DNA of 64,000 nucleotides from Chondrus crispus. Lineage: Eukaryota > Rhodophyta > Florideophyceae > Gigartinales > Gigartinaceae. The notes beneath the pieces are model-generated. The model worked only from the letters and a program-made list of their open reading frames with translations, was not told the origin of the DNA and ran no database searches. Positions 10,479 to 21,398 of the stretch are shown in pieces (the first letter of the stretch is position 1; each line of letters begins with the position of its first letter). The DNA is taken from positions 27,694 through 91,693 of the forward strand of contig NW_005179023.1 in assembly GCF_000350225.1 (NCBI RefSeq), in the 5' to 3' direction. Both the position numbers and the translations under genes were made by a program.

Positions 10479-11861
10479 CTACAGAAAAAATCCGAGTCTA
10501 GCTTCGAGACTCTTGCCCTTCTGAAGATTGATCAAAGCAGAGTAAGTCCGATTTCTGCGATCTATGTTGATATCTGCTATAAGGTTGAGAGACTGCGATG
10601 TGTTAGCGGACACGGACAAGAGGCCATACTGGCCAGCCAATGTTGCTGTAAGACTGGAATCGTCCTTGCCGTTGCCAGTATGTGTGCTAAGAGTTAAAAC
10701 CGCACTGTTGAGCATGGGTTCGGAAACAATCGTTTTATCAAGAGAGAAAACGCCTTTGCTGTCCAGGGACAGCTGCGTTGAACCGCCATTTCGACCTCTC
10801 TGTTTCAAACTCACTTTCGGGTCTGGCCAGCAGGCAGAGACGGCAAGTCCATCACGGCCAATTTGAATCTCGCCCAAACTGCTTCCATCGACATGTGTCC
10901 AACTCATCCATGGCTGGTTTTTCGTCGAGCGGCCGAGAGGAATCTGAACTCGAGGGGTTAAGCGAAAAGGATGTAGACGGGTTACAAGGGATAGGATTGC
11001 TTGAAAACCTTCAACTGTGTTGGTGAAAGTCCAAGAGTGTCCTTTCGAACGGTAGTCAAGTGCCGTTTTAACGGCTATATCTGAAGAAGAGCGCCGTCTT
11101 TTGGCATCCTTGAGTACTGCGGTTTGCGGGGATGTAGATAAAGCTTTCCTCGCTTTCCTCCATGCAACCTCCTTTACCGTCAGCGAAGCGCTGAACATTT
11201 TTCTTGGCACAAATTTAAGATTTGCCTTTCCCAGTTTCGCGTCGCGTCGTTCTATGGTTAACGACTCAGCCTTAGAGTCTCGCTTCAGCTCAATACGCGT
11301 TCTCTGGACAGGCTTGGAGGATCTCGAGCCCTCGTTAACTTCCACTTCGTCGTAATCTCCCAGCCATCCCACGGCATTCAAATCCCATCTCTCTACCTCA
11401 TCACTCACTCGCCGAAAAATGGGACGACGCGCAACGGCAGGCTTTCCGATTTTCAGTGAGTAACTATTTCGCACAAGCTTGGATGAAGGGTGCCTTTTCT
11501 CCCGACTCCTCCAACGAATCTTGGGCATCTTGGCAATGACTTTGATCGATGTCTTTGACAATCGTCCCTCGACCAGGAGACTACCCTGGCCTTTACTTTC
11601 TTCCTCAGCTGAAGCGGTGCATGAGTATCGGGAAGAAATTGGGATTTTCACAGAGCGTTTCCAACTCTTTAGTGTATTTGGGTGAGGTAACGGGAGTGGT
11701 CGCAATTGTCCACCTATAGCTTGCTTCTCGATGCCAGTGCGAGTTGCAGAGCAAATGAATGGATCGCATTTTCGTGACGCTAGTAGTGTGGGGGAAGCAG
11801 GGAGCGGCGTGAACACTGGAACATGTTTATTCCTGTCGAAAAGAGCTCGGATGAAATCCAT
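10479..11861 (-). CDS. Unrecognised protein of 460 residues
   Basis: This ORF starts at a true ATG (MDFIRALFDRNKHVPVF) and I do not recognise the family. The first two thirds are very basic, with Lys/Arg clusters (for example RWRSREKRHPSSK). An acidic block around GDYDEVEVNEGS sits in the middle. The last 150 residues change character to alternating polar and hydrophobic residues (LTATLAGQYGLLSVSANTS, LNLIADINIDRRNRTYSALI) ending in LGFFL, a pattern that suits beta strands and could be a barrel-like or beta-sandwich domain. The basic, Ser-rich N-terminus could include a targeting peptide. It is intronless and on the same strand as the metacaspase-like gene. The long open frame and domain-like change of composition make it likely real. 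Confidence 0.6.
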   Translation of the reverse strand: MDFIRALFDRNKHVPVFTPLPASPTLLASRKCDPFICSATRTGIEKQAIGGQLRPLPLPHPNTLKSWKRSVKIPISSRYSCTASAEEESKGQGSLLVEGRLSKTSIKVIAKMPKIRWRSREKRHPSSKLVRNSYSLKIGKPAVARRPIFRRVSDEVERWDLNAVGWLGDYDEVEVNEGSRSSKPVQRTRIELKRDSKAESLTIERRDAKLGKANLKFVPRKMFSASLTVKEVAWRKARKALSTSPQTAVLKDAKRRRSSSDIAVKTALDYRSKGHSWTFTNTVEGFQAILSLVTRLHPFRLTPRVQIPLGRSTKNQPWMSWTHVDGSSLGEIQIGRDGLAVSACWPDPKVSLKQRGRNGGSTQLSLDSKGVFSLDKTIVSEPMLNSAVLTLSTHTGNGKDDSSLTATLAGQYGLLSVSANTSQSLNLIADINIDRRNRTYSALINLQKGKSLEARLGFFL

Positions 11862-14800
11862 GTGTTCGGTAGTTGGCGATGAGGGATGAAGAGGTTCAGT
11901 TACCGAAGATTGGGCCGCCCTAGAGAGCAGTTGACGTATAGACCAATTGCAAAAAGTTGTGCGACAGGAGTGTAGCTGCCCTCACGGACGTAAGCATTAG
12001 ACAGGGTAGAGCTTCTGTTGGGAGCGGTGCGGCCGCAAGCACCGAAAGGACCAGGTATAGTTATCGTAGAAAGCTTGCAGCGGACAAGGCAGAAATAGGT
12101 GTGTCTACTGCAGTGGAACTGGCCATTTCCCCCATACACGCCAAGAAGGATAGCAGGGTCGGTGCCAAATGAAGTGAGAGTAGGAAACTTGTATCACGGT
12201 ACGGCAGTGGTACGAGTCCGGGGAGCGGCACATGGTCTGCTATAGTACGAGCCGAAAGGGCTACTGGTACCAATAGCCGACCCAACTCAATAATCCAAGA
12301 GCACAATGGGGTTACCATTTTGGACACGTGGATGTCAACGCATCTTCCAGATGCCCTACAGTCGTGTGCATCCTACAGCTTCATTCTGTTGGCACATCCT
12401 TCCCTTTCGCTGTCCCTTTCTCCTTCGAGTTGCAGTCTGAGCGCTCCACTCTTCTCCTAGCGGCCGCATCCATTAGTTTGGTTTGCTACCGTAATGCACA
12501 GTAGCGTGGTTGGTCATCGCAGCCATTGTGATTCTTGCTCTGTCAGGATTACACTGATGAAAGAACAACCTCGACCGTGGCCTACGTGTCTTCTAGCTAG
12601 GGTGTCTAGACGACAAGCGATGTGCGTCTTATGAGGCAGCCTTTTTGTGAAATAATATATATTAACTCGAAATTTTAGAAAATCATTTTGGACACCATTT
12701 ATTTAACGTACTTGCCCTCGACAAAGCCGTCTTTCAAAACTTCGGCATAGCATGAAGACCAGTTTCCTTTTCAGGCTGGCGTACTGGTTATGAAGACATC
12801 AATACAAACCGTTTCAAGGTTGAAATAATCGAAAATGGCATTCAGTTATTACTAAAATCTATCCTTCAGCAACGCATAAGCAAAGCATCGTACGGTGTCG
12901 AGGGTATCCTCCTGCTTATCGAGAAGTACAATTCCAGGAAAAATATGTTGAAAAGTAACCTCAAATCGTATGAGGTCACTTGCCATCTCTAGCTAGGCTA
13001 GACACTCTTGGCTCTGCCAAGGTGTTCTCCGGCTGAGTCGAGGTTTCAAGGTGTCAGATGTCGTCATTGTTCTCAAGTAGATTTCGCGATTTCCTACAGT
13101 GCCAAAGACATAAAAATACGTGTACGTGTACAGAACGAGGAAACTCCTCGCGAGGTGAACCAAAGACAAAGGGATTCACAGGCTCCTACTTCGCCAAGGG
13201 ACTTGAAGGACTTGCCCTGTTAAGTTGCATTGCTTCGCTAATTCTAGATTCTCAGTTGAATTTCTGCCATTCAAGTAGGCGTTGGTAAAAGCAGTGCTTG
13301 CTTCCATCATGGCAATTCTGTAGATTTATGCATCCGCCTTCTAAACGGTTCGACTTGCCCTGCCCTACCGGCAGAAAGTGTATACAGGTACGTGACATGA
13401 TGACGGCATCATCAACCATTGGGAGCTACAGTGCGTAGTACAGTGGTTGTTAAGTTTACACCTCTCGCCAAACAAACTTCAAAAAGCCACCGGGCAACGT
13501 GCCCAAACCGGTCTCCGACGCACTCCAGCAACGTAAAGAGTACGAGGATTTTACGCGCTATGTTAAAAAGAAAGACGAACGTGAGCAAGACGTGAAGAAG
13601 GAGAGGGTGCTCATCAGACTCTGAGGGCCGTTGATGGTCGTTGCTCAGAGGTACATTTGTAACATATGCTGGCAGAGGATGGTACAGTAGAAGAAGAGAG
13701 GTTTGCGTGGACATGAGACCTCAAACTTTGGTCGAGTAGGTTTCATGCCGGACGTAGCACACAAGACCGTTGCTCTCGCGCGGACGATGGGCTGCGCTTC
13801 GTTTGGCTGGTGTCGCACTCTCGTCCTTCAATCGGAACGGTACTTTGATCCGGAAAGAAACGCGAAGAGATGTTGCTCTTGATGCTCTTGGCACCCTGTT
13901 CGACGCCGTTTCCACCCCCGCCAGAAGCTTTGAGAGTGTGCCTATACAGTGCAGTACTACGCGAAATCGTGCATGATGTTATTGCAGGTCTTTCGTCTCT
14001 TCGTGACCGGCCTTTGCATTTGTTTGTTGAGAGACAAAGTTGGATGAGGCTTGGGAATGGCGCGCATGGCTCGCCGTGGTTGTCATACCCTGGATACTGT
14101 ACCGTACAAACTGATGGAAGGGTCCATAATTTTTCGAGAGCTCGATATGGCAGAAAATCTTATTTTTGGGTTGCAATAACAAGCGGCTATGAAAAATATT
14201 TTTATGGGGTTTGCGTTTCCGGTTGGGCCAGAGCCGGTGGTGCCCAGCGAATAGTTTGTACCTTTTCAAAAACTTTTCTGATCTGAGCTCCACAACCCGC
14301 CGTTTTGATTGGCCGGATGCTCTGGACATTCCCTTTTTCTTTTTTCAGTGGGCCATATATTTGGCACACAAACCATTGTCGTTGTGTTGTTGGTCAGGCT
14401 TTCGAATAATATCTTCTCGCACGGAATTCCGATTGAAAATTACCACTTTTCTAGCTTCCACCGGAATACACCAGGCCTAACTCTCGAAATCAGTCTGTGA
14501 ATAGCAGAATAATCGCCCTGATGTCTCGTAAAACACCACGCCCCCATCAATCTATTTTCGTCCACTGCAGAAAGCAGGAATAAAAAAAAACCCTTGAAAA
14601 ACAGGACAAAAGACCTCATCTGTCATGCGGTTGCCACTTCCTCTCGGACCTGTTCTGTCGTCTTTACCAAATACCCTCCCGCCGACCCGCTGTAGGGCAC
14701 AAATTTGCGCTTTTCTTATCTCATCCTTTTTTTATTTTTTATTTTTCTCCTTCAACTCGAACTTACCCGCCCCGTTTTGCCAAGCAAGCGTTTCTCCGCA

Positions 14801-15070
14801 GCCGCTTTTGTACCGTCCTATTTAAATCACTGAAGGCTCTCCCACCTAAGCCATTTGCGAGTTAATCGCTCCTTCCCCACGACTGACGTCTGTTACAGCA
14901 AGCAATAAGCCCCCCATCGTTCCAAGTCTTCACTCTTCCCACCACTCTCCTTGCAAGGGAAACGCCCCCATCCATTCTTCGTCCTCGAAGACTGGGTCAT
15001 CGCCCTAATTTCCTGCCGACATCGTCTTATATATCGCTGGCTTCCTTTTTAGATCTCGCCAAATCGCATC
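11862..15070. other. 3.2-kb gene-poor interval
   Basis: This is the longest gap in the host island. It contains scattered short ORFs (for example a 100-codon ORF with a hydrophobic helix on the minus strand at 13,412-13,714), but none shows a domain or convincing context. A T-rich and C-rich segment (14,700-15,060) precedes the AT-hook gene and is probably its promoter and leader. I see no RNA gene or mobile-element termini here. Confidence 0.4.
15028..15034 (+). promoter_or_regulatory. TATA-like box of the AT-hook gene
   Basis: TATATAT lies 37 bp before the ATG at 15,071, in a pyrimidine-rich leader. The spacing would give a very short 5' UTR. The assignment is by position and sequence only. 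Confidence 0.4.
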
Positions 15071-17377
15071 ATGGCCACACAGTCCCTAGATCTCGTGTAC
15101 GAGCTTCAGGTGGAGCTGGGCTGGTCACCACACTTTGCTGCGACTGCTCACTCAGAGTACATGCGGTGGCTACGTCTCCGTACACAGTCGGGAGATTTTG
15201 AATACTGCAAGTTTCCTCCGAGCAGGGCCGTCGGTACCGTATGGGGCCTTCATCGCCAATGGACTCATGATTACGAAAAGACCTGTTCGTCCCTCGGTGG
15301 CTTCGTTCATCACTTCCCCCCGGCTATGCGTATGAACATTGCCCGAGAGGAGGCGTACGCAGCGACTCTGCACACTTACAAGGCTTTGTTCGGGGAAGAT
15401 CCTCCGTCCTCTCACTGGGGCCCTGCGATTTGCACCTACAAACCGCTCGCTTCGAATGGAGTCACTAACATGCTCCTTGCCTCCAAGGATCCTCCTCGCG
15501 CGCTTCCGTCCTTGCGCCGCTCACCGACCAAACGCGACGCATCCAACCACAGTGCCCCTATTACACCCACGAAGGGCAAACGCGCTACTACCGAAGCGCG
15601 CCGCGCGACTTCGGCCAAGACCACTGGCATTGGAAATACTACGGATCGGTCTCGCCCCTCCGTCGAAGGTGCAAGGGCCCAGCGCCGCAGCCCGAAAACC
15701 ACTAAAGATTCTAAGAAGAATGACCCCAGTTCGAGTGAAGCCATTATGGAAGATGCCGATCAGGCTCCGCGGTCACCAGGAAGGCCCCGAAAGAGATTCT
15801 CTGGTCCCTCTCCGCTATACATACTCAAACCTCTACGGCCGGGTGAGAAGCGGAAGCGAGGACGCCCAAGTTTTGCCGATTATGTCCTCGCATCAAGCCT
15901 TAGTCTGTCGCAAGCAAGCGGAGAAACAAAGAAGAGAGACCCTAAGTCTCCGACAGAGAAAGGAACTGCCTCCAAATTGACGGGTGCAACTCAGTCACTT
16001 CGACGAAGGAAAGCTACGTCCTCTCCTGGCAAAACAGCCAGTCCTTCTCCTGCTATTGCGAAGAAAGAGAGGACACATAAGCCTTTCCGTCGCGTGGCCC
16101 GATGGTCCGAAGCGTCAAGGATCGGCGATTTCAACAAAACTGCGTCCACCAATCCCACTTCTGTTGTACAAACATCGTCCGGAGATCAATCCAACAACGG
16201 ACAACCGAAGAAAGGCGCACCGGGTCCATTAAAGAGACCTCGTGGAAGGCCTCGCAAGGATGGGTCCTGGCCAGTTCCCCGAGTCCGCAAGCCAGAGGCC
16301 GCAACCAAGCCGGCTGCCGCAGTTCCTCAGAAGTCGACCATAAAGGCTGACGCTGACGGTAAAGTGCAAGGAACGCAGGAAAATGAAGGGAAACGTGTAA
16401 CGCCTGTGCCATCAGACAGTCCTGCAGCAGCAGCAAATGAGAGGTCAGGTAAAGTGGCATCCGGACAAGCACGTGAGGCTCCATCCGCTCTTCCGACGAC
16501 GTCAAATGGTTCATCGGCGTTTGTAAACCCACCTGACCCATCAGCTGAGAATGACGGCGCAACGAATAACGTTGCCGATGATGCCGCTGCGTCGAGAAAC
16601 ACCAATACTACTTCAATGCCGGAGCCATTGGAGGTTCCAGCGCAGCAGAAGCAGGTTTCACCTGCTGAAGACGGCCTTGTCCAGGAGTCCGTGGACAACG
16701 CAGTCCCATCGAAAGTAGTGGACGGCAGAGATATTCATATGCATGACCTAACGGACAAAGACGTTGCAAAATCGGCAGCAGTGCATGACCAACTATCGCA
16801 GGGAGGCGTATTTGAACAGATCATGGATGGATCGGATCTCGTCGACAAGGATAGGCAAGGTGAGATGTCCAATTCCTTATCTGGCAGGGATGTTGCTCGA
16901 ATGAGCCCAGATGTCGCCTTTCCACAATCGGAGAACATGCGAGATTCGGCTGAGATTGACATCCCTCTGACTGTTCCGCCTCGCCCTGAGGCAGTACCGA
17001 ACCTTCAAGGTGCTGGAAGTGATATCATGTCCTCTTCCCAGAGCGGCGAAAAGCTCATGCAGCAAGCAGCCGCTTTTGGGATCACTCCGCTGAATATAGT
17101 CCCGTCGGTCTCAGGTCCTTTGGACTCGAACATGCTGTCGATGGGAGTAGCCGGTGTTCCAGGGCGGTTGGACGGAGATGCAGTCAAGGATGTGGATATA
17201 ACTCTGGACGAGGGGGACGCAAAGAAACCTTTTAAGAGGCCTCGTGGTCGACCGCGGAAGGACGGATCATGGCCTGTCGCACGTGCCAAAACCATGAACG
17301 AGGAGGCGGTGGAGAGAGTGAAAGATATTGGTGATGCTTCCCTGACTTTTCCGGAGGGTCCATCCGGGACTGTGTAA
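15071..17377 (+). CDS. AT-hook protein with N-terminal GRDP-like domain
   Basis: This is a 768-residue, single-exon protein. Residues about 1-120 form a compact domain with the pattern W-x-x-H, Y-x-x-x-C, GGFVHHFPP, Y-x-x-T...Y and FGEDPPSSHW. This resembles the glycine-rich-domain-protein-like segment seen in many algal proteins. The rest is Ser/Thr/Pro/Lys-rich and disordered, with DNA minor-groove-binding AT-hooks: GRPRKRF, KRKRGRPSF, and two identical long hooks KRPRGRPRKDGSWPV at residues 388-402 and 722-736. The two long hooks flank an acidic, Ser/Ala-rich linker. A chromatin or transcription role is likely from the hooks; the N-terminal role is unknown. It is convergent with TDP1, 299 bp apart. 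Confidence 0.75.
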   Translation: MATQSLDLVYELQVELGWSPHFAATAHSEYMRWLRLRTQSGDFEYCKFPPSRAVGTVWGLHRQWTHDYEKTCSSLGGFVHHFPPAMRMNIAREEAYAATLHTYKALFGEDPPSSHWGPAICTYKPLASNGVTNMLLASKDPPRALPSLRRSPTKRDASNHSAPITPTKGKRATTEARRATSAKTTGIGNTTDRSRPSVEGARAQRRSPKTTKDSKKNDPSSSEAIMEDADQAPRSPGRPRKRFSGPSPLYILKPLRPGEKRKRGRPSFADYVLASSLSLSQASGETKKRDPKSPTEKGTASKLTGATQSLRRRKATSSPGKTASPSPAIAKKERTHKPFRRVARWSEASRIGDFNKTASTNPTSVVQTSSGDQSNNGQPKKGAPGPLKRPRGRPRKDGSWPVPRVRKPEAATKPAAAVPQKSTIKADADGKVQGTQENEGKRVTPVPSDSPAAAANERSGKVASGQAREAPSALPTTSNGSSAFVNPPDPSAENDGATNNVADDAAASRNTNTTSMPEPLEVPAQQKQVSPAEDGLVQESVDNAVPSKVVDGRDIHMHDLTDKDVAKSAAVHDQLSQGGVFEQIMDGSDLVDKDRQGEMSNSLSGRDVARMSPDVAFPQSENMRDSAEIDIPLTVPPRPEAVPNLQGAGSDIMSSSQSGEKLMQQAAAFGITPLNIVPSVSGPLDSNMLSMGVAGVPGRLDGDAVKDVDITLDEGDAKKPFKRPRGRPRKDGSWPVARAKTMNEEAVERVKDIGDASLTFPEGPSGTV

Positions 17378-17676
17378 GACGCCCCGCTGTGTCGTCCAGA
17401 ATGTCATGCACAATTCTTTTGTTGTAGTATTTCTGTCTCCTGGGACAGACTCCCCCTAAACGAAATTGTCTTGCGCCATGATTGTTGCTATTTGGCAAAT
17501 GCCGAGGCCAAGACCCTCCCTTCTCAGAGCCGAAAAAGAGTCATGGGAATGCTCGGAACGCTTTCCCACTTGATTTATCGTACACCCCCGGCCCTTGGAT
17601 GGAGGAGGAGAGTTATGTACAGTACAGTAATTAAAAACATTGCCTCTGACAGGCAAGGCGCGAATCTTCTGCAGTT

Positions 17677-19611
17677 TCACATCATTAAGTAGTCAACAAT
17701 CCATGGAGTGTCAGCATCACTGTATGGTGCTGGAGGAAGTTGGTATGGGATTGGTAAGTTAAGAACCACTTTCGCTCCGTCGTTGCTCGGCATGTTATCA
17801 TTCTGGCCAGCGGATTCTCCGAAGGTGCTAGCCCTGAGATTGAGACGCCTGTCCCTTTTAGCTTGCCTCCAAAATGCGACCTCAGATGCAGTTAGCCTCG
17901 CGTACTTGATTGAGGCGTCCACAGAATGGTTTGGGGGGCAAGCAAGGCCTGCAGTGAAAAGAACTCCCACTTCGTAGGCTAAAAGGTTCAGCCTATCCCA
18001 CACCTTTTTTCCTTTTTTGCCCCCCTGCATGCGGCCCCACGCAGCCACACTCAGGTTGAAACTACCAAGGAAAACCCAGAACGGCGACTGCGGCCGGGAA
18101 ACTGGATACCGGAGAACAGTTTTGATGTGCGGCATAGCTCGTTCGTATCCACTATGCTTACCTTGCCAGCGATGCAATTTGTTCACGATGTGCCCCCGAT
18201 GAAGGTTTTTGCCACGGACCGGAATAGATGCACCAGCCACTTTTCCCTCAATCGACTCTTGTACCTGTTTGGCAGTCGGATATACAAGCTTAATTTCTGT
18301 ACTGTGCGCGTTGGCGGGCTGAGACGAAGGACCTGCTGCTTCCGAGAAAAGAGTCTCCTTGAACTCCTCTTCTAACCATTTTTGTTGTATCGAGCCCAAT
18401 GAGCTGAATTGGCAAACAGCAACGGACCCTGAGTCCTCCGGGGTAAACGCTTCACTTTTCAGAAGCTCTCTCAACCGGGCATGTCCGAAATGCATCTTTG
18501 CTGGGCCTTTATGCACACCAGGCACAGATGCAATCAGAGCAACACCTGCAGACGAGAAATCATACTTCGCAATACTTCGGGTGACTTCTTCCTTGGCATC
18601 ACCCACCAGGGCATGTCGGAAGTATCTGTCGAGTTGCGTCTTGAAGTCATCTTCGTCAGTAGGAGATTGCATATTGACGTGTGAGTCTGATAAATCTGTA
18701 CCTTGATTGATAAGCGGAAAGTCACGGACGTACGCACCCTGAACTTTGTAGTACCAGTCTCTTGGAACCATGTTTGCTGTGTGGATACAAATGCGGCATC
18801 CATTGGGGAAAAACTGGAGAAACATCTTTGAATGGACTGTGCCGTACGGCGGTGTTCTTGGTCGTACAAACCGCACTCGTTCTGAAGCCCCAACTCCATT
18901 AATGAAGGATTTCCAGTCCCTCTCTTCCTCTGGCGTCTCACCATGGACGATCAGCACCTTTCTACTCGTCTGCAAAGCCGGCGCGGCTTCCCACATCCAC
19001 GAAACATCGAAGTTGTAGTTGCATACTACCGTGAAATCGGCGCCAGCTGTGACTATCTCGTCCAACGCCACTGTATGCTTTTTGTTGTGAATGTTTGCTT
19101 CTGATCTAAGAATGCAGAATGTCTCCCCATACAACTTTCTTGGGGCCACGGTCTCATCGTCATCTGAAACAATTACAACATCATCTCGGAGAATACTCTT
19201 GTTCGAGTTGTCAGGTTTTCGTTTTCGAGGCTGCAGAGAAAAAGAATCATCACCTGGTGCCGCTCTTTTTTTCGGAGTCAGCTTTGAAGAATCTTCGCCA
19301 TTGTTGCTAAGCCCCTTCTCTTGTAGACTATGTACTAGTTGTGATCTCTCACAGTGCTGAAGGGTGTCATTAACCGTGTGCTTCAATGCTGACCACTCTG
19401 CGCAAGAGGTGCATCCGCGCTCCTTGTGCAGTGCATGGAGAGCACTTGTTATCGTTTGCGCGCTTTCAGAGGGCAGGGCCGAGACAAGTTTTCTTTGAAG
19501 CTCGTTCCAGAGAGTAGATGTCACTGTGCCGAAACGTGCCTGGGCCAAGAACGCTCTTAAGAATCGACTGAGGTCCCCGTGTAGATGTTCGATGTTGCCA
19601 TTTGCACTCAT
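17677..19611 (-). CDS. TDP1: Tyrosyl-DNA phosphodiesterase 1
   Basis: This is a 644-residue single-exon member of the phospholipase D superfamily. It removes stalled topoisomerase I peptides and other adducts from DNA 3' ends in the nucleus. The two HKD-type motifs of TDP1 are present: VHSKMFLQFF (His 260, Lys 262), and PHIKTVLRY (His 495, Lys 497) followed by LGSFNLSVAAWG (Asn 519). The N-terminal 170 residues are a non-catalytic extension carrying a bipartite basic signal (KKRAAPG...PRKRK, about 114-132) and a probable SUMO-interacting motif DDVVIVSDDDE (about 143-153). This fits the known SUMO and repair-focus biology of TDP1, although the SIM is my inference. The start is at ATG 19,611. 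Confidence 0.93.
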   Translation of the reverse strand: MSANGNIEHLHGDLSRFLRAFLAQARFGTVTSTLWNELQRKLVSALPSESAQTITSALHALHKERGCTSCAEWSALKHTVNDTLQHCERSQLVHSLQEKGLSNNGEDSSKLTPKKRAAPGDDSFSLQPRKRKPDNSNKSILRDDVVIVSDDDETVAPRKLYGETFCILRSEANIHNKKHTVALDEIVTAGADFTVVCNYNFDVSWMWEAAPALQTSRKVLIVHGETPEEERDWKSFINGVGASERVRFVRPRTPPYGTVHSKMFLQFFPNGCRICIHTANMVPRDWYYKVQGAYVRDFPLINQGTDLSDSHVNMQSPTDEDDFKTQLDRYFRHALVGDAKEEVTRSIAKYDFSSAGVALIASVPGVHKGPAKMHFGHARLRELLKSEAFTPEDSGSVAVCQFSSLGSIQQKWLEEEFKETLFSEAAGPSSQPANAHSTEIKLVYPTAKQVQESIEGKVAGASIPVRGKNLHRGHIVNKLHRWQGKHSGYERAMPHIKTVLRYPVSRPQSPFWVFLGSFNLSVAAWGRMQGGKKGKKVWDRLNLLAYEVGVLFTAGLACPPNHSVDASIKYARLTASEVAFWRQAKRDRRLNLRASTFGESAGQNDNMPSNDGAKVVLNLPIPYQLPPAPYSDADTPWIVDYLMM

Positions 19612-20129
19612 TTCTCCGTCAATTGATTAACAACTCAGGTTACTCAAACATGAAATAGATTTTCACTTCTGGCGTCCCCCGAAAAACAGGGTGTACTGTA
19701 CTGCAGTTTTGAAATCACCGTGATGGCAAGAGCAGTTCGATACCTCAGCGTCACTCACATCTGTGTGCTTCTGTAGAGTCTTCGATGGGCAGTAAAGGCC
19801 AATTCAGATCCACTGCAGAATATGAAGGATTCTGGGTCTTAAGCAAAGGGAGTTGCGATATGCTGCAATTCTGGTGCGCTTCAGAGTGAACCTCCAGATG
19901 TTCCTCTGAAGGGTGGTGGAGACCTGTGCAAAAGTAGCTTGGCAAAAGCAGCTTGGCAAAAGAAGCTTGGTCTTCCAGACATCGAACCAGTGCCAGTAAA
20001 AGCATATGTGGGCGGATGTCGGGAATAATCATTTTGTGTTGCCCACAACACGAACATGCAGAAATTGCACTCAAAAGGCAGTGTCATATAAATTGTACGT
20101 GTATATTGTACCTTGGGCTTTTGTAGTAC
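19612..20129. other. TDP1 upstream region with a short tandem repeat
   Basis: This should hold the TDP1 promoter. A roughly 15-bp unit (GGCAAAAGNAGCTT) is repeated three times at about 19,928-19,970. No gene is seen. Confidence 0.4.
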
Positions 20130-20397
20130 AGTGCCTCCTACGATATAGTGCTATAGCGTGACATACCTCTAGCTATGGCACTATTGGGGGGATGGCACTA
20201 TAGAAAGGAGGCTCAAATACATATTTTTGGGGACAAAGCACACTGCCACAACAAAGCCTGTATAACACAACTAAATAACTTCATCCTTTGAGAGTACTGA
20301 ACCATGCCGGATGATACACGTGTGAGCGTATAATAACCTGTGCCAGACGGTGGGCCATAGCACTATATAGAGGGAAGCACTACTAAAGTAGGCACTA
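20130..20397. mobile_element. Possible MITE with AGTGCCT...AGGCACT ends
   Basis: These roughly 268 bp are bounded by AGTGCCTCCT on the left and AGTAGGCACT on the right. Inverted GCACTATA/TATAGTGC motifs recur inside (for example 20,144-20,152 and 20,357-20,366). There is no coding capacity. Terminal similarity is short and no clear target duplication is seen, so this is tentative. Confidence 0.35.
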
Positions 20398-20794
20398 TTG
20401 AGCGACCCCCCCCTGTAAGTATTTTTGTTATAATATTGCATAGAGCACCCCTATCGGTTTGGCTAAATTTGGTGCCTAAATGTGTAAAATTTTGCGTTTG
20501 CATTTCTGTGCGCAACACTATCGGTTTAGGAGTAAATTTGAAATTGAAGTGCCCTGATAGGGCATAGTGTACGAGGGGTGCGGGGTGATGGAACTACACG
20601 GGTCCGATGCCTTCTTTCGGTTAGGGCACGTTCGCACCGTGGAGGACTCGAAGAAAGCGCCGTGAGTCCTCCATGATATGTATTTACACCAACCAAACTA
20701 AAATCGCACTTATTCGTCGAATCCGTGAATGGCTCATTGGTTTGAATACTATGGAGGCCTCCAGGTTTTGTGAAAAAGGCCATTCAGAAGGCCC
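20398..20794. other. Non-coding spacer before the piggyBac element
   Basis: This AT-rich sequence carries GCACCCCTATCGGTTTGG-like repeats (around 20,446 and 20,518). No gene was recognised. Confidence 0.3.
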
Positions 20795-20850
20795 CCCTTA
20801 GTGTCTATTATACCGACAGCCTCAATTGAGGTACATAGCCTCAATTGAAC
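20795..20850 (+). repeat. piggyBac left terminal and subterminal repeats
   Basis: The terminal inverted repeat is followed by CCTCAATTGAGG at about 20,820-20,831 and a second, imperfect copy (CCTCAATTGAAC) at about 20,839-20,850. Confidence 0.6.
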
Positions 20851-20989
20851 GCTATTCCTAAGCGCCAAAAAAGAACCGATACGGTACCTATGCACGCTTT
20901 TCGCGCCAAAAACAGCATCAATGCCCCCTTAATAAGCGTGGGACCCTTCCCACATCGCCAACTTTCGAAGTGGTACGCAGCAGTACGCC

Positions 20990-21259
20990 TTGGAATCAGG
21001 CTCGACATTGCGAAACTTTCCCAACATGACCGCCGCAAAAGACCCACGCAGTCGCATTGGTGCGCAGGTGCACACTAAAGCAACCTGCGTCACCAATGCA
21101 TCCGAGTGCGCTCGCCTGTACGGAAGCAAGGCAAAAGGCAAACTTCTCAGTGGAACCGTCCAAGAAGTCCTCGTGGACACAATCAAAGGCCGTAGGCAGA
21201 CCTATTTGAAGGTGTGTAATGGACTGTCACAGTCCAACCAACCATTAGAACAGCTGTAA
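20990..21259 (+). pseudogene. N-terminal piece of the piggyBac transposase (tentative)
   Basis: This 89-codon open stretch (KDPRSRIGAQVHTKATCVT...GTVQEVLVDTIKGRRQTY) sits upstream of the transposase body. It resembles the small G-x-V...GTV...GR N-terminal domain seen in algal and oomycete piggyBac proteins. It is in a different frame from the next piece at 21,399, with possible short introns or frameshifts between (GTGTGT...ATTAG around 21,211-21,248). The assignment is by position and weak similarity. Confidence 0.35.
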
Positions 21260-21398
21260 AGGCTGTTAAGCTTGTTAACATCAAGCACGGTAGTGCCGAA
21301 AGGGTTGTTCTTCCGAGCGCCGAACCTTTGATTCCAGCGAGTCCACCCGAATCTCCAGTCACCCCCGCCACAGCCTCAACTGTAAGCAAGGCAAAAGC

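Noticed and set aside
13412-13714. 100-codon minus-strand ORF with a hydrophobic segment
   Set aside because: It has an ATG and one possible helix but no family, no neighbours and no supporting composition; chance is as likely.
15339-15980. 213-codon plus-strand ORF inside the AT-hook gene
   Set aside because: Out-of-frame shadow of the AT-hook protein, Arg/Pro/Leu-rich as expected from the shifted frame.
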